Source: an uncultured Oscillospiraceae bacterium (lineage in GTDB: Bacteria; Bacillota; Clostridia; Oscillospirales; Ruminococcaceae). From it: 64,000 nucleotides of DNA. Positions within the stretch are counted from its first letter, which is position 1. Every line of letters begins with the position of its first letter. The position numbers were made by a program, and so were the translations under genes. Shown here piece after piece: positions 33,563-42,214 of this stretch. The notes under the pieces were generated by a model, which saw nothing but the letters and a program-made list of their open reading frames with translations, made no database searches and had not been told where the DNA came from. The stretch covers positions 124,001 to 188,000 of the forward strand of contig CAKSLI010000001.1 of assembly GCA_934466475.1 (NCBI GenBank). The letters run 5' to 3'.

Positions 33563-33591
33563 TTGACAAGAACGGACTTTCAGTGTATAAT
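33563..33591 (+). promoter_or_regulatory. Sigma-A promoter of the cytidine deaminase gene
   Basis: TTGACA and TATAAT with 17-bp spacing, about 25 bp ahead of the ribosome site. Confidence 0.85.
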
Positions 33592-33623
33592 CAAATCACT
33601 ATGATAGCAAGGTGGAACAACGT

Positions 33624-34016
33624 ATGGAACCTATATGGAACGAACTTTACCAGGCGGCGAGGGCGGTACAGAACGACCGCCAGATATCCCGCTATATAGA
33701 GGCGGGGTGCGTTGCAGCGGCGGTGCTTTCCGGCTCCGGGAGGATATATACCGGCGTGTGCGTGGACACCTGTTCAACGCTGGGTATCTGCGCTGAGCGC
33801 AACGCGATATTCAACATGATAACCAACGGTGAGAGCCGCATAGAAAAGGTGATCGCGGTCATGCCGGACGGAAAGACCGGCGCTCCGTGCGGCGCCTGCC
33901 GGGAGCTTATGGTGCAGCTCATGCCGGATGATTACAAGAACGTTGAGATAATGATGGACTACGATTCCGGCAGAGTGGTGACGCTCGGGGAGATAACTCC
34001 CGAGTGGTGGATTTGA
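33624..34016 (+). CDS. Cytidine deaminase-family protein
   Basis: 130 aa with the zinc signature CAERNAI (catalytic Glu) and PCGACRE. It resembles the cytidine/blasticidin deaminase group; the GVCVDTCSTLGICAERNA context fits both. The ATG at 33624 follows AAGGTGG. The next gene begins after 13 bp, so the two are probably cotranscribed. Substrate may be cytidine or a related base or drug. Confidence 0.85.
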   Translation: MEPIWNELYQAARAVQNDRQISRYIEAGCVAAAVLSGSGRIYTGVCVDTCSTLGICAERNAIFNMITNGESRIEKVIAVMPDGKTGAPCGACRELMVQLMPDDYKNVEIMMDYDSGRVVTLGEITPEWWI

Positions 34017-34029
34017 GGGGTGATTTATT

Positions 34030-34878
34030 CTGAGGTTTGCCGTTTTATCTGACATACACTCGAACTATGCCGCAATGACGGCGGTCATGGCGGACGCTGA
34101 GCGCCGGAACCCCGATCGCTGGCTGTTCCTCGGGGACTACATAACCGACTGCCCCTATCCGCACCGCACGGTGGAGTTCCTGCGGGAATTCGGGCGGAGC
34201 CGCGACTGCATATTTATCCGCGGCAACCGCGAGGATTACATGATAGCGCAGAGAAACTTCCCGCAGGCATGGGAGTACGGCTCAAAGACCGGGGCGCTGC
34301 GTTACTGTTTCGAGGACCTGACGGACGGCGACCTTGACTGGCTGGCTGGAATGCCGATATCCTCCCGCGTGGAGATACCGGGCTGTGAGCCGTTTATGAT
34401 GTGCCACGGCTCTCCGGAAAAGAGCAATTATCTGTTCCATACCGATACTCCGGAGGCTGAGCAGATGACGTCCCGGCTGGATGAGTACGGCGTGCGGCTA
34501 ATGCTGTGCGGACATTCGCATATTCCGTTCATTTTCCGGCGCGGAGACAGGCTCATCGTGAACCCCGGCGCGCTTGGAATGCCGGTAAACGGTCAGACCT
34601 GCGCGCAGTACGCCGTTATTGATTACGACGGGGAGTGGCACCCGGAGATCATCTCCGTGGAATACGACATAGAGCGCACTGCCGCTGAATTCGCAGAATC
34701 CGGGCTGCTGGAGAAAAGCGCGGTCTGGGGGCGTGGTCTCATAGGAACGATACGCACCGGCGTGAATTACACGGTGCTTGCCGTGCGCATAGTAGAGCGG
34801 CTCGCGGCTGAGCGCGGGCTCCCGGTGACGGACGAATCCCTCTGGAACGAAGCCGCCGCGGAGCTTGACATACCGTAA
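34030..34878 (+). CDS. Metallophosphoesterase, apparent CTG start
   Basis: 282 aa calcineurin-like phosphoesterase. Motifs: LSDIHSN, FLGDYITDC, RGNREDY, CHGSPEKSN and CGHSHIPF. The first motif lies before the first ATG (34075), so the gene must start upstream. A TGA at 34021 limits the choice to ATT 34027 or CTG 34030; CTG gives MRFAVLSDIHSN, the normal family opening, with GAGGGG 9 bp upstream. The family includes YfcE-like and symmetrical diadenosine hydrolases; substrate unknown. Confidence 0.87.
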   Translation: MRFAVLSDIHSNYAAMTAVMADAERRNPDRWLFLGDYITDCPYPHRTVEFLREFGRSRDCIFIRGNREDYMIAQRNFPQAWEYGSKTGALRYCFEDLTDGDLDWLAGMPISSRVEIPGCEPFMMCHGSPEKSNYLFHTDTPEAEQMTSRLDEYGVRLMLCGHSHIPFIFRRGDRLIVNPGALGMPVNGQTCAQYAVIDYDGEWHPEIISVEYDIERTAAEFAESGLLEKSAVWGRGLIGTIRTGVNYTVLAVRIVERLAAERGLPVTDESLWNEAAAELDIP

Positions 34879-34879
34879 A

Positions 34880-34912
34880 AAAATGCCTTTCCGCACTGCG
34901 GAAAGGCATTTT
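34880..34912. terminator. Bidirectional terminator
   Basis: AAAATGCCTTTCCGC and complement with a short loop, T-rich on both sides, between convergent genes. Confidence 0.9.
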
Positions 34913-34913
34913 C

Positions 34914-35600
34914 TCAGTTCATATATTCGCCGCTGTATTCAAGCAGCGTTACGCTCTCAACGCCCTCTATCGCGTTGAATCTGCTGAGGTATGCGGTGTC
35001 GTTCTTCTTCACCTTTACCTCGACCGTCAGCTCTACGCGGCTGCCTGTCTGGGTCTTGTTCTTCAGGCGGTATTTCACTCCGTTGAGCACTCCGGTGACG
35101 TTCATCTCGCTTGCGGCGTCATAGCGCACGATGAGCAGATAGCTCTTCTTTTCCTTGCGGAATATCGTCAGGAGTATGTACAGCACAGCTATCGCCGCTG
35201 TGCCGATAAGCGCCACCCAGTAGAGCTGCGCTCCGGCGGTGATGCCCGCGGCTATTCCCCAGAAAAGGAAGCCTATGTCAAGCGGGTCCTTGACCGCCGC
35301 ACGGAACCGCACAATGGAGAGCGCGCCCACCATACCGAGCGACAGCACGATATTCGCGCTTATCGTCATTATGATGAACGATGTGACGACCGTTGTCAGT
35401 ATCACAAGAATGTTGAAGTTCTCGTTGTAGACCACGCTGCGGTTGAAGAACCTGTAAACCAGGTAGATGACCCCGCCGCAGACGGCTGAGGTCAGCAGCG
35501 TCAGGAGTATAGTAGGAACTGAGAGGTTCGATATATCGAAGCCTCCGACCAGCTCAGCCGCGTCCGCGAGTTTTGAGCCGCTTATGAGTAGATTAACCAT
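34914..35600 (-). CDS. DUF4956 membrane protein
   Basis: 228 aa. Four hydrophobic helices in the first 130 residues (about 28-50, 62-90, 105-125, 120-140) include the family segment LGMVGALSIVRFRAAVKDP, followed by a soluble ferredoxin-fold-like C-terminal half. DUF4956 genes typically sit beside VTC-domain genes, as here (8-bp overlap). The pair is thought to act in polyphosphate or surface-related functions, but the role is unproven. Confidence 0.88.
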   Translation of the reverse strand: MVNLLISGSKLADAAELVGGFDISNLSVPTILLTLLTSAVCGGVIYLVYRFFNRSVVYNENFNILVILTTVVTSFIIMTISANIVLSLGMVGALSIVRFRAAVKDPLDIGFLFWGIAAGITAGAQLYWVALIGTAAIAVLYILLTIFRKEKKSYLLIVRYDAASEMNVTGVLNGVKYRLKNKTQTGSRVELTVEVKVKKNDTAYLSRFNAIEGVESVTLLEYSGEYMN

Positions 35601-36390
35601 GTGATTTGACCTCCAGCATTCTGTCTGTGCAGAGAATGAATTTTGATACGGATTCCTGCGGGGCTTTCAGCCCGTGGAGAGCCGCTTGTATACTTTCGGG
35701 AATATACTTGTCGAATTTTACTTCAAGTATGATTTCCTTGTCGAATATCCTGGTGTACTGTGCCTCCGGCGAGAACATATCCATTGTGTTGAAGCAGGCG
35801 GAAAGTTCCCGGTCAAAGGTTATCCGGACATTCCCGAACGGGTAGACCAGCGCAATGCGGCGGTAGTCCACGATAACGGTCGGGCGCAGGTGCGCGATAA
35901 GGTCGGAGCGGTAGTACTCGCCGAATGCGTCCTCCTCGCTGTCGCAGTCCTCCATGAAGGAGCTGTCACAGTCCAGCAGGGAGCGGTACTGCTCCGCAGT
36001 GAGCCGTCTTGAAAGCTTTGAAACGTAGCTGTCGTCCTTGTGTTTGGATTCAAGGTTTATCAGCGAGGGATCCAGGTCGTAGGCGCGTATGCGGAATTTC
36101 CTGCGCGTTTCTATGCCGTTCAGCTTCTGCTGATATGCGGAGCTGTATATGTCGTCGAAATACACGCTGGTAACGCGGTAGCCTCCCTCGGGGGCGTGCT
36201 GATCCGGCTGCATGAGCGGCGCCAGCCTGCCCATAAGCACGCGGTATGTTCCCTCGTCTATGATGTATTTCAGCTCGTGCCGCAGCCGCCTGCCTCCTGA
36301 GAGCACCGTGCGGTCGGCGGGAGCCTTTATCAGCTTTTTCTCCGGGCGTTCCTGCCCCCGGAACAGCTTTGTTGTACTGAGAAGCCGCAG
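35593..36390 (-). CDS. VTC-domain protein (polyphosphate polymerase-like), apparent CTG start
   Basis: About 265 aa if started at CTG 36390, 237 aa from GTG 36306. The VTC domain begins RHELKYIID and shows YFDD, ESKHKDDSYVSKLSRRL and a C-terminal EVKFDKYIP with the catalytic-tunnel basic and acidic residues. The strong ribosome site AAAGGAGGG lies 7 bp before CTG 36390, while the GTG has none; no ATG is available. VTC domains in yeast make polyphosphate from ATP. It overlaps the DUF4956 gene. Confidence 0.85.
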   Translation of the reverse strand: MRLLSTTKLFRGQERPEKKLIKAPADRTVLSGGRRLRHELKYIIDEGTYRVLMGRLAPLMQPDQHAPEGGYRVTSVYFDDIYSSAYQQKLNGIETRRKFRIRAYDLDPSLINLESKHKDDSYVSKLSRRLTAEQYRSLLDCDSSFMEDCDSEEDAFGEYYRSDLIAHLRPTVIVDYRRIALVYPFGNVRITFDRELSACFNTMDMFSPEAQYTRIFDKEIILEVKFDKYIPESIQAALHGLKAPQESVSKFILCTDRMLEVKSHG

Positions 36391-36543
36391 GGCGTGTCCC
36401 TCCTTTACTTACGCATAATGCGGATATAACAATAGTATAACAAATATTCTGCCAAATTGCAAGACATTTTTAGGCATATTGTGAAGCAATTATACAAAAG
36501 GTTATAGGAATACAGAAAAAATCGTGAAAATTTCAGAAAACCC

Positions 36544-36572
36544 TTGACAACGGCTTTATTATAGGGTATAAT
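36544..36572 (+). promoter_or_regulatory. Sigma-A promoter of rpmH
   Basis: TTGACA and TATAAT with 17-bp spacing. The 240-bp gap before rpmH otherwise shows AT-rich sequence; no dnaA gene or DnaA-box cluster was found. Confidence 0.85.
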
Positions 36573-36660
36573 AAATTATTGTTGACAGCTGTGTGCGGAG
36601 AAACTGTATCTCCGGATAAACGCAGCCATACTACCATAGTTCAGAAGGGGGTATATCAGA

Positions 36661-36795
36661 ATGAAAAGAACTTATCAGCCCAAGAAGCTCCAGAGAAAGC
36701 ACGAGCACGGCTTCATGAAGAGAATGGCTACCAAGAACGGCCGTAAGGTTCTCGCTCGCCGCCGCGCAAAGGGCAGAAAAAAGCTGACCTACTGA
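36661..36795 (+). CDS. rpmH: 50S ribosomal protein L34
   Basis: 44 aa, basic: [18 protein letters not shown] and the closing [12 protein letters not shown]. The ribosome site AGAAGGGGG precedes the ATG. First gene of rpmH-rnpA-yidD-yidC-khpB, the conserved cluster that is often next to dnaA in Firmicutes; here the upstream gene is a VTC-domain gene instead. Confidence 0.97.
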   Translation: MKRTYQPKKLQRKHEHGFMKRMATKNGRKVLARRRAKGRKKLTY

Positions 36796-36808
36796 TCTGA
36801 TCGCATTT

Positions 36809-37162
36809 ATGTCTGACTTTAAAAAGAGATACATTGTGATCAAGAACAACCGCGATTTCAGCTTCCTCTTCAAAAAGGGGGAGAGCATCGTTACCGCCGC
36901 GTTTGTCTGCTATGTCAGGGAAAGGCGCGGGCGCTGCAACCGCCTGGGCATTGTGTCCGGGAAAAAGGTTGGGAACGCGGTCAAGCGAAACCGCTCAAGG
37001 CGGATTATAAGGGAAGCCTTCCGCCTTTTTGAGCCGGTTTTGAAAGAGAAAACACAAAAGCGTTACGATTTTATTTTCGTTGCAAGGAGCAGGACCCCGG
37101 AGCTCAAATCCACAAAGGTCTACTCCCTGATGATGAAGAATATCCTGTCTAAGCTGTCATGA
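36809..37162 (+). CDS. rnpA: Ribonuclease P protein component
   Basis: 117 aa, the protein subunit that helps RNase P RNA bind pre-tRNA. The motif [20 protein letters not shown] and YDFIFVAR are diagnostic. It starts 13 bp after rpmH and overlaps yidD by 4 bp (ATGA). Confidence 0.95.
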   Translation: MSDFKKRYIVIKNNRDFSFLFKKGESIVTAAFVCYVRERRGRCNRLGIVSGKKVGNAVKRNRSRRIIREAFRLFEPVLKEKTQKRYDFIFVARSRTPELKSTKVYSLMMKNILSKLS

Positions 37163-37482
37163 AGTACTTGTTTCTGGGGATCATCAAGCTGTACAGACTT
37201 ACGCTGTCAAAGATCTTACCGCCGTGCTGCCGCTATTATCCAAGCTGTTCCGAATACGGGATGACCGCTATTCGGCGTTTTGGTGCGGTTAAGGGCGGTT
37301 ATTTGACGTTATGGAGGATAATGCGCTGCAACCCGTTTGGCGCAGGCGGGATAGATCCCGTGCCGCAGAAGTTCTGCTTCCACCCGGAGCGGCTCCCGGT
37401 GCCGCCGGATTTCGGCATACCGGACGATGAGAGCACGGATTACCTCGGCAGCATAAAGGATGAATACCTGGACAGAAAATAA
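37159..37482 (+). CDS. yidD: Membrane protein insertion efficiency factor YidD
   Basis: 107 aa. The family core [27 protein letters not shown] is clear, as is [20 protein letters not shown]-terminal acidic tail follows. It assists YidC in membrane protein insertion. Coupled to rnpA by overlap. Confidence 0.93.
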   Translation: MKYLFLGIIKLYRLTLSKILPPCCRYYPSCSEYGMTAIRRFGAVKGGYLTLWRIMRCNPFGAGGIDPVPQKFCFHPERLPVPPDFGIPDDESTDYLGSIKDEYLDRK

Positions 37483-37615
37483 AAAGCGAAGATAACTGCG
37501 GTATCCCGCATTATATATAACCCCTTAACCATTCATTTCCGCCGGAGATTCGCCGGTCGGAGGACACGCGGCGCGAAAGCCACTCAACCACAGGCGCCGC
37601 ACAAGACGAAAGGAC

Positions 37616-39163
37616 GTGGACACAATAGAGTTCCTGTACAGTATCATAGGTTACCCGCTCGGCTATATCCTGTGGGCGATCTACGAGGTGATCTGCAAGA
37701 ACACCGGCGCGAGCATCGGCGTTGCCATACTCGTATTCACATTTATCGTTAAGCTGGCTATGCTCCCGCTTGCGATCAAGCAGCAGAAGAACACTGCAAA
37801 GTCAGCGATATTCGCCCCCAAGGTAAGGGAGATACAGCAGAAATACAAGAACAACCAGGAAAAGCAGCAGCAGGAGCTCGCAAAGCTCCAGCAGCAGGGT
37901 TACAGCCCTATGGGCGGCTGCGGCACCATGGTGATCACGTTCCTGCTGCTGTTCGGCGTACTGGACGTTGTATACAAGCCCATGACGCATATCAAGCACA
38001 TGAACAACACCGCGCAGATCATGCAGGAGTCCTACTATGTCTCCATGACGAAGATATTCGTTGACGAGTACGGCAACACTGCGGAGCTCACAGGCGACGC
38101 CCAGACGAAGCACGACGAGATCGTCCGTGACGCTGCGAAGATACTTGAGTACTACAACACGAACTGCCTCAAGGACGGCGAGGAGCCGGCGACCGAGGCG
38201 GTATGGAACAACCTTGACTCCACCAGCAAGAAGCTGGTATCCGCTGTTATCAAGGACAGCATGACGAAGGCATACAAGGAAGATTCCGGAAACGACCTGT
38301 TCACCAAGACTGACCTCTACGTTATCACTGACGCAGAGCAGAAGGAAATCGACGCCCTCGGCGATGAGGTCGAAAAGACCGCATACAGGGAGGCTCACAA
38401 TTTCGGCAGCTTCACCAAGAAGGCAGTCGAGGACGTTCAGCGCAAGTACGGCACCGTAAAGGCTGTCGCAAGCGGCGATGATGTCACCATAAACTACACG
38501 CAGGCGTCCACTCTCCAGAGAGAGCTTTACGCTATCGAGTGCTACGGCACCGTTATCGAGAAGGACCCCACGGCTTCCGCTTACTCCCTGTCCGATACCG
38601 ACAAGGCTGAGCTGACAGAGCTTGACGACAAGCTCGAGTTCCTCGGGATCCCGCTCGGTCAGGATCCGGCAAGCAACCTTGGCTGGCCGATGATAATGAT
38701 CCCGATACTCGCGTTCCTGTTCTCCATGGCGCAGACCATTATCTCCATGAAGACAATGGACACAAGCGCAACCGGCGGTCAGAATGCCGGCTGCATGAAG
38801 GCTACGTTCTTTATCATGCCTATCTTCTCCGTTGTGCTGGTATTCACTGTACCTGCCGGAGCAGGCTTCTACTGGACGATAAGCTACGCATTCGGTATTA
38901 TTCAGACGCTGATACTCAACAAGCTGTACAGCCCGGCTAAGCTCCGTGCACAGGCGGAGGCTGAGTACAACGAGCGCATGAAGAATGCTGCAAAGGCAGA
39001 AAAGCAGAAGAGCCAGTCCGAGGATCCCAACGCGCTCACTGACTACAAGGGCGAGAAGCTGACCCAGAAGGAGATCAACCGCCGCAAGCTGGCAGAGGCG
39101 CGCAAGGCTGACGCAGAGAAATACGGCGAGGAATACCACGAGGACGACAACGACGATACCTGA
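37616..39163 (+). CDS. yidC: Membrane protein insertase YidC/OxaA, enlarged form
   Basis: 515 aa, against 230-280 for typical Gram-positive YidC. The conserved insertase helices are present at both ends (TFIVKLAMLPLAIKQQKN near 40-58; PMIMIPILAFLFSMAQTI, MKATFFIMPIFSVVLVF, GAGFYWTISYAFGIIQTLILNKLY). Between them, about residues 140-345, is a hydrophilic, acidic insert in the place of an external loop. The C-terminal 70 residues are very charged and may contact ribosomes. The start is unclear: GTG 37616 is 1 bp from the AAAGGA site, so a later non-ATG start is possible. Confidence 0.9.
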   Translation: MDTIEFLYSIIGYPLGYILWAIYEVICKNTGASIGVAILVFTFIVKLAMLPLAIKQQKNTAKSAIFAPKVREIQQKYKNNQEKQQQELAKLQQQGYSPMGGCGTMVITFLLLFGVLDVVYKPMTHIKHMNNTAQIMQESYYVSMTKIFVDEYGNTAELTGDAQTKHDEIVRDAAKILEYYNTNCLKDGEEPATEAVWNNLDSTSKKLVSAVIKDSMTKAYKEDSGNDLFTKTDLYVITDAEQKEIDALGDEVEKTAYREAHNFGSFTKKAVEDVQRKYGTVKAVASGDDVTINYTQASTLQRELYAIECYGTVIEKDPTASAYSLSDTDKAELTELDDKLEFLGIPLGQDPASNLGWPMIMIPILAFLFSMAQTIISMKTMDTSATGGQNAGCMKATFFIMPIFSVVLVFTVPAGAGFYWTISYAFGIIQTLILNKLYSPAKLRAQAEAEYNERMKNAAKAEKQKSQSEDPNALTDYKGEKLTQKEINRRKLAEARKADAEKYGEEYHEDDNDDT

Positions 39164-39186
39164 GCCATCACAGGAGGGTGATCCAC

Positions 39187-40182
39187 ATGAAAAAGGAATT
39201 TACAGCAAAGACCATAGATGAAGCGAAGGAGCTGGCGGCAGCCGAGTTCGGCGTTTCCGCTGATGAAATTGATTTTGACATACTCGAGCAGCCCAGGAAG
39301 GGTCTGTTCGGAATGAAGGGCATTGCAAGGGTAATGGCTTCCTATGAGGCTCCCGAGGCTCCGGCAGAGGAGACTATCATCATCGCCGAGGAGGTCGTGG
39401 CAGAGGAACCCGCAGAGGAGCCTGCTCCCGCTTCCTTTGAGGATGAGAGCGAGGGCGAGGGTGTTCCTGAGCTCCCCGCTGATTTCGACATTGAGAACAG
39501 CGCAAAGGTTCAGACCGCGAAGAAGTACCTCACAGACGTGCTCCATGCGCTTGGACTTCAGGATTTCCAGATCAACGCTATCCGCCGTGATGGAAACGTG
39601 GTTCTTGACATCACAGGTGAAAAGCTTGGCGTTGTTATCGGCAGACGCGGCGAGACTCTCGACAGCCTCCAGTATCTGACAATTCTTGCAAGCAACCGCG
39701 CAGAGGAATCCTACTGCCGTATCTCCATTGACTGCAACGGATACCGCGACAAGCGCCACGAGGCTCTTGAGAACCTTGCAAAGCGCACCTCCGCAAAGGT
39801 CATCAAGCAGGGCAGAAAGATCGCGCTTGAGCCGATGAATCCTTACGAGCGCAGGATAATCCACAGCTGCGTAGCTGAGATAGAGGGCGTATCCAGCCAC
39901 TCCACCGGCGTTGAGCCTTACAGAAAGGTAGTTATCTACGCAGACAAGCCCAAGTTCGACAACCGCCGTCCCAGAAGAAACGGCGACCGCAACGACCGCA
40001 GAGGCGGCGGAAACGGCAGCACAAGGAACTACCGTCAGTCCACAGGCTTCTCCACCAGCTTTGAGCGCGAGTATAAGCGCAGAACATACGAGCCTGACGA
40101 GAATGCGAACGCAGGCGAGTTCTCCAAGGAGACCGTTGAGGCTGAAAAGAGCGCGACACTCTACGGAAAGATAGAGCTTTAA
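39187..40182 (+). CDS. khpB: RNA-binding protein KhpB/Jag
   Basis: 331 aa. The N-terminal Jag_N domain (KEFTAKTIDEAKELAAAEFG) is followed by an acidic A/E/P spacer (about 60-105), a KH domain (GVVIGRRGETLDSLQYL) and an R3H domain (RKIALEPMNPYERRIIHS). An extended R/G/N-rich tail follows to the end. In relatives KhpB binds RNA and influences cell division and sporulation. The ATG at 39187 follows AGGAGGGTG. Confidence 0.93.
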   Translation: MKKEFTAKTIDEAKELAAAEFGVSADEIDFDILEQPRKGLFGMKGIARVMASYEAPEAPAEETIIIAEEVVAEEPAEEPAPASFEDESEGEGVPELPADFDIENSAKVQTAKKYLTDVLHALGLQDFQINAIRRDGNVVLDITGEKLGVVIGRRGETLDSLQYLTILASNRAEESYCRISIDCNGYRDKRHEALENLAKRTSAKVIKQGRKIALEPMNPYERRIIHSCVAEIEGVSSHSTGVEPYRKVVIYADKPKFDNRRPRRNGDRNDRRGGGNGSTRNYRQSTGFSTSFEREYKRRTYEPDENANAGEFSKETVEAEKSATLYGKIEL

Positions 40183-40196
40183 TTACAGAATAACAT

Positions 40197-40229
40197 AAAA
40201 ACCGGCAGACCCGAAAGTCTGCCGGTTTT
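40197..40229. terminator. Bidirectional terminator after khpB
   Basis: AAAACCGGCAGAC-CCGAAA-GTCTGCCGGTTTT, perfect stem, serving both convergent genes. Confidence 0.92.
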
Positions 40230-40230
40230 G

Positions 40231-42162
40231 TCATATAAGCGAGATTATTTCCTGAACGTCCGGGAGGTAGTCCTCGATGACGACTCCGTTTTCTATCAGC
40301 ACGTCTCCGATATTCTCCATGGCGGAGGCGTTGACGCGGTCGTACTCCGTTTCCGGCATTACCCCGCGGGAGCGGCAGAGCGCCTCCGCTGTGCCGTCAA
40401 GCAGTGCCTTCAGCAGCGCGATGTCCTCCGCCGTGAGGGATCCTGCGAATTCGCGCCAGCCGGGCGCGAGTGAAGCAAAATTCCCCGCCGGAGCAGTGGG
40501 CGCGTAGTCTTCCGCGAAGCTCTCGGTCTGTTCTTCGAAGCTGTCCGCTTCAATGTCCTGCATTTTTTCGGAGATTTCTTCGGCGGGGAGCGTGTCGGCT
40601 TCCTCAACGATGAGCTTGCGGGTGGTCTCGTCCGATTCCTCGCGTATCTTCGCGAGCTTGCTGACGTCTATCTCCACGGGAGTGGGAGCGGGCTTCTCAG
40701 CGGCGCTCTCGGGGGCTTCATCGTAGTTGTATGCCGGGCGCTTTTTCTGCTTTTTCGGCGGGAATATTCCGTGCTCATCGCACCATGCGTTCACGGTATC
40801 CGGGATAAGCTGCTGGAACTCCGCAGCCTCCGCCGGGCGAAGCAGGCGCTCGCGGTTGGCGAAATCGTCCAGCACTGCCGAAATATTCGGCTGAATCGGG
40901 TAGCGGAAGCCCGTCCTTTTACGGAGCACGGATTCTATGCTCTTTAAAATCCAGCCAATGAAGTTGCGGTAGGGCGCGCGTTCAAATGTCTCAAGGCAGG
41001 GTTCGCGGCGCTTCACGGAATAGCGTTCCGTGGGGCTTATCACCAGCGCGTGGAATCCGTCCATGCGGTCGCGGTCGACCAGGGCTCCGCTGAAAGGCTG
41101 CCAGTTGAAATTTTTCTGGAGCCTGCCGCACAGCAGCTCAAACATGGAAACGCCGAACTCTGCGAAATATTTGTCCAGCGCGGAAAGCACCGGCTCCAGA
41201 GCGCCCTCGATCAGCCTTTCATTGCCCTTGAAGAAAATGCTTCCCCGGAGATTATATCCGGAGCGCTCCAGCATTGCGTCCAGCAGCCCGGAGTATCTGT
41301 GCTCCAGTATCGCGGAATCTGCGGGGTCGTCAGAGCGGTTGAGGTCCTCGGCGGGCGAAAAACCGCCTCCGGTTATCTCGTTGAAAGCGCGGAAATCCTT
41401 CAGCCAGCGTGGCATAACGGAGTCCAGCGCCGGGCAGAATCCGCGGCAGCCCTCCCATACGCCGGAGAGCCGGTTGTAGGCGTCGTCCGCGGAGAGCACG
41501 CCGATTTTGTTCAGCAGCTCGTAGCAGTACAGCATGACGTAGGGCTTGTCAACGACGTTGTAGACTCCCCCGCGGGCGTGGGTGCGCCATGTGAAGTAGG
41601 TGCGCAGCTGGTCTGTTGAGAGCGCGCCGTAAATCGGGCGTTCTATCCCGCAGAAGCAGTTCCGTGGGAAATCATCGGTGACGTCAGCCATGAAAAGCCC
41701 CTGCTTTACAAGGGTCTCCTCGGCGCACTGCCGGAGCATATAGCCGTTGTAGAACACCTGACCAAGCCGCCGCATTTCCTCTATTTTCATGCGGATAGCG
41801 GAGCTTTCATCCTCTTCCTCGTACATGGAGGGCGCGTAGGCAAGCTCGTCGGGCTCAATCGTCTGAGGGGAGTTCCCGAGATAATCAACGCTGGGGCGCG
41901 GCTCGCGCGGGGGTATCTTCTCGCCGTAGGAGCTTTCGCGGCTTTCCTGCGCGGACTGCACGGCGTCACGGACGATGTTACGTATCCTGTCCTGCACGGA
42001 TTCCCGCACCGCCTGCGTTATGTCGGAGGGCTGCTCCGGCTGCGGGAATGGTTCCTCGGGGGCGGGCTGGTCGCGCATTTCTATTATGCGTTTCAGTTCT
42101 TCCTGTATCTCTTCCCTGGATTTTGCCTTGTTGTCGAACATAAGCCGGAATTTGTCGGACAC
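40231..42162 (-). CDS. Large protein resembling TerB_N/TerB_C domain proteins
   Basis: 643 aa, no membrane helix. Residues about 20-110 are charged and P/E-rich. The middle has YFTWRTHARGG and a following YVMLYCYELLNKIG, the pattern I associate with the TerB_N domain. The C-terminus (ALCRSRGVMPETEYDRVN, then ENIGDVLIENG) resembles TerB_C. An acidic linker (about 480-560) separates the two. TerB-related proteins occur in tellurite and stress systems, often with DNA-processing or phage-defence genes. GTG 42162 is preferred for its spacing to AAAGGGGGG; GTG 42171 is the alternative. This is recognition by eye only. Confidence 0.6.
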   Translation of the reverse strand: MSDKFRLMFDNKAKSREEIQEELKRIIEMRDQPAPEEPFPQPEQPSDITQAVRESVQDRIRNIVRDAVQSAQESRESSYGEKIPPREPRPSVDYLGNSPQTIEPDELAYAPSMYEEEDESSAIRMKIEEMRRLGQVFYNGYMLRQCAEETLVKQGLFMADVTDDFPRNCFCGIERPIYGALSTDQLRTYFTWRTHARGGVYNVVDKPYVMLYCYELLNKIGVLSADDAYNRLSGVWEGCRGFCPALDSVMPRWLKDFRAFNEITGGGFSPAEDLNRSDDPADSAILEHRYSGLLDAMLERSGYNLRGSIFFKGNERLIEGALEPVLSALDKYFAEFGVSMFELLCGRLQKNFNWQPFSGALVDRDRMDGFHALVISPTERYSVKRREPCLETFERAPYRNFIGWILKSIESVLRKRTGFRYPIQPNISAVLDDFANRERLLRPAEAAEFQQLIPDTVNAWCDEHGIFPPKKQKKRPAYNYDEAPESAAEKPAPTPVEIDVSKLAKIREESDETTRKLIVEEADTLPAEEISEKMQDIEADSFEEQTESFAEDYAPTAPAGNFASLAPGWREFAGSLTAEDIALLKALLDGTAEALCRSRGVMPETEYDRVNASAMENIGDVLIENGVVIEDYLPDVQEIISLI

Positions 42163-42185
42163 TGAAATCACCCCCCTTTATTATT

Positions 42186-42206
42186 AATGTGCCGCAAAGC
42201 GGCACA
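42186..42206. terminator. Hairpin between the Abi and TerB-like genes
   Basis: ATGTGCCGC-AAA-GCGGCACAT, a perfect 9-bp stem without a T run. It may attenuate rather than end transcription. Confidence 0.45.
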
Positions 42207-42214
42207 TCAGGTGT

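Noticed and set aside
15448..34016. A complete plant-polysaccharide utilisation locus joining the esterase and GH51 genes
   Set aside because: They are 12 kb apart with housekeeping genes between and no transporter, so only a loose functional link is supported.
34075..34878. Phosphoesterase starting at the first ATG (34075)
   Set aside because: This would remove the metal-binding LSDIHSN motif and lacks a ribosome site.
36421..36660. Replication origin upstream of rpmH
   Set aside because: rpmH often lies next to dnaA, but no dnaA gene and no cluster of TTATNCACA boxes was found.
37802..39139. 445-aa open frame opposite yidC
   Set aside because: Low-complexity leucine/valine-rich antisense shadow of a confidently assigned gene.
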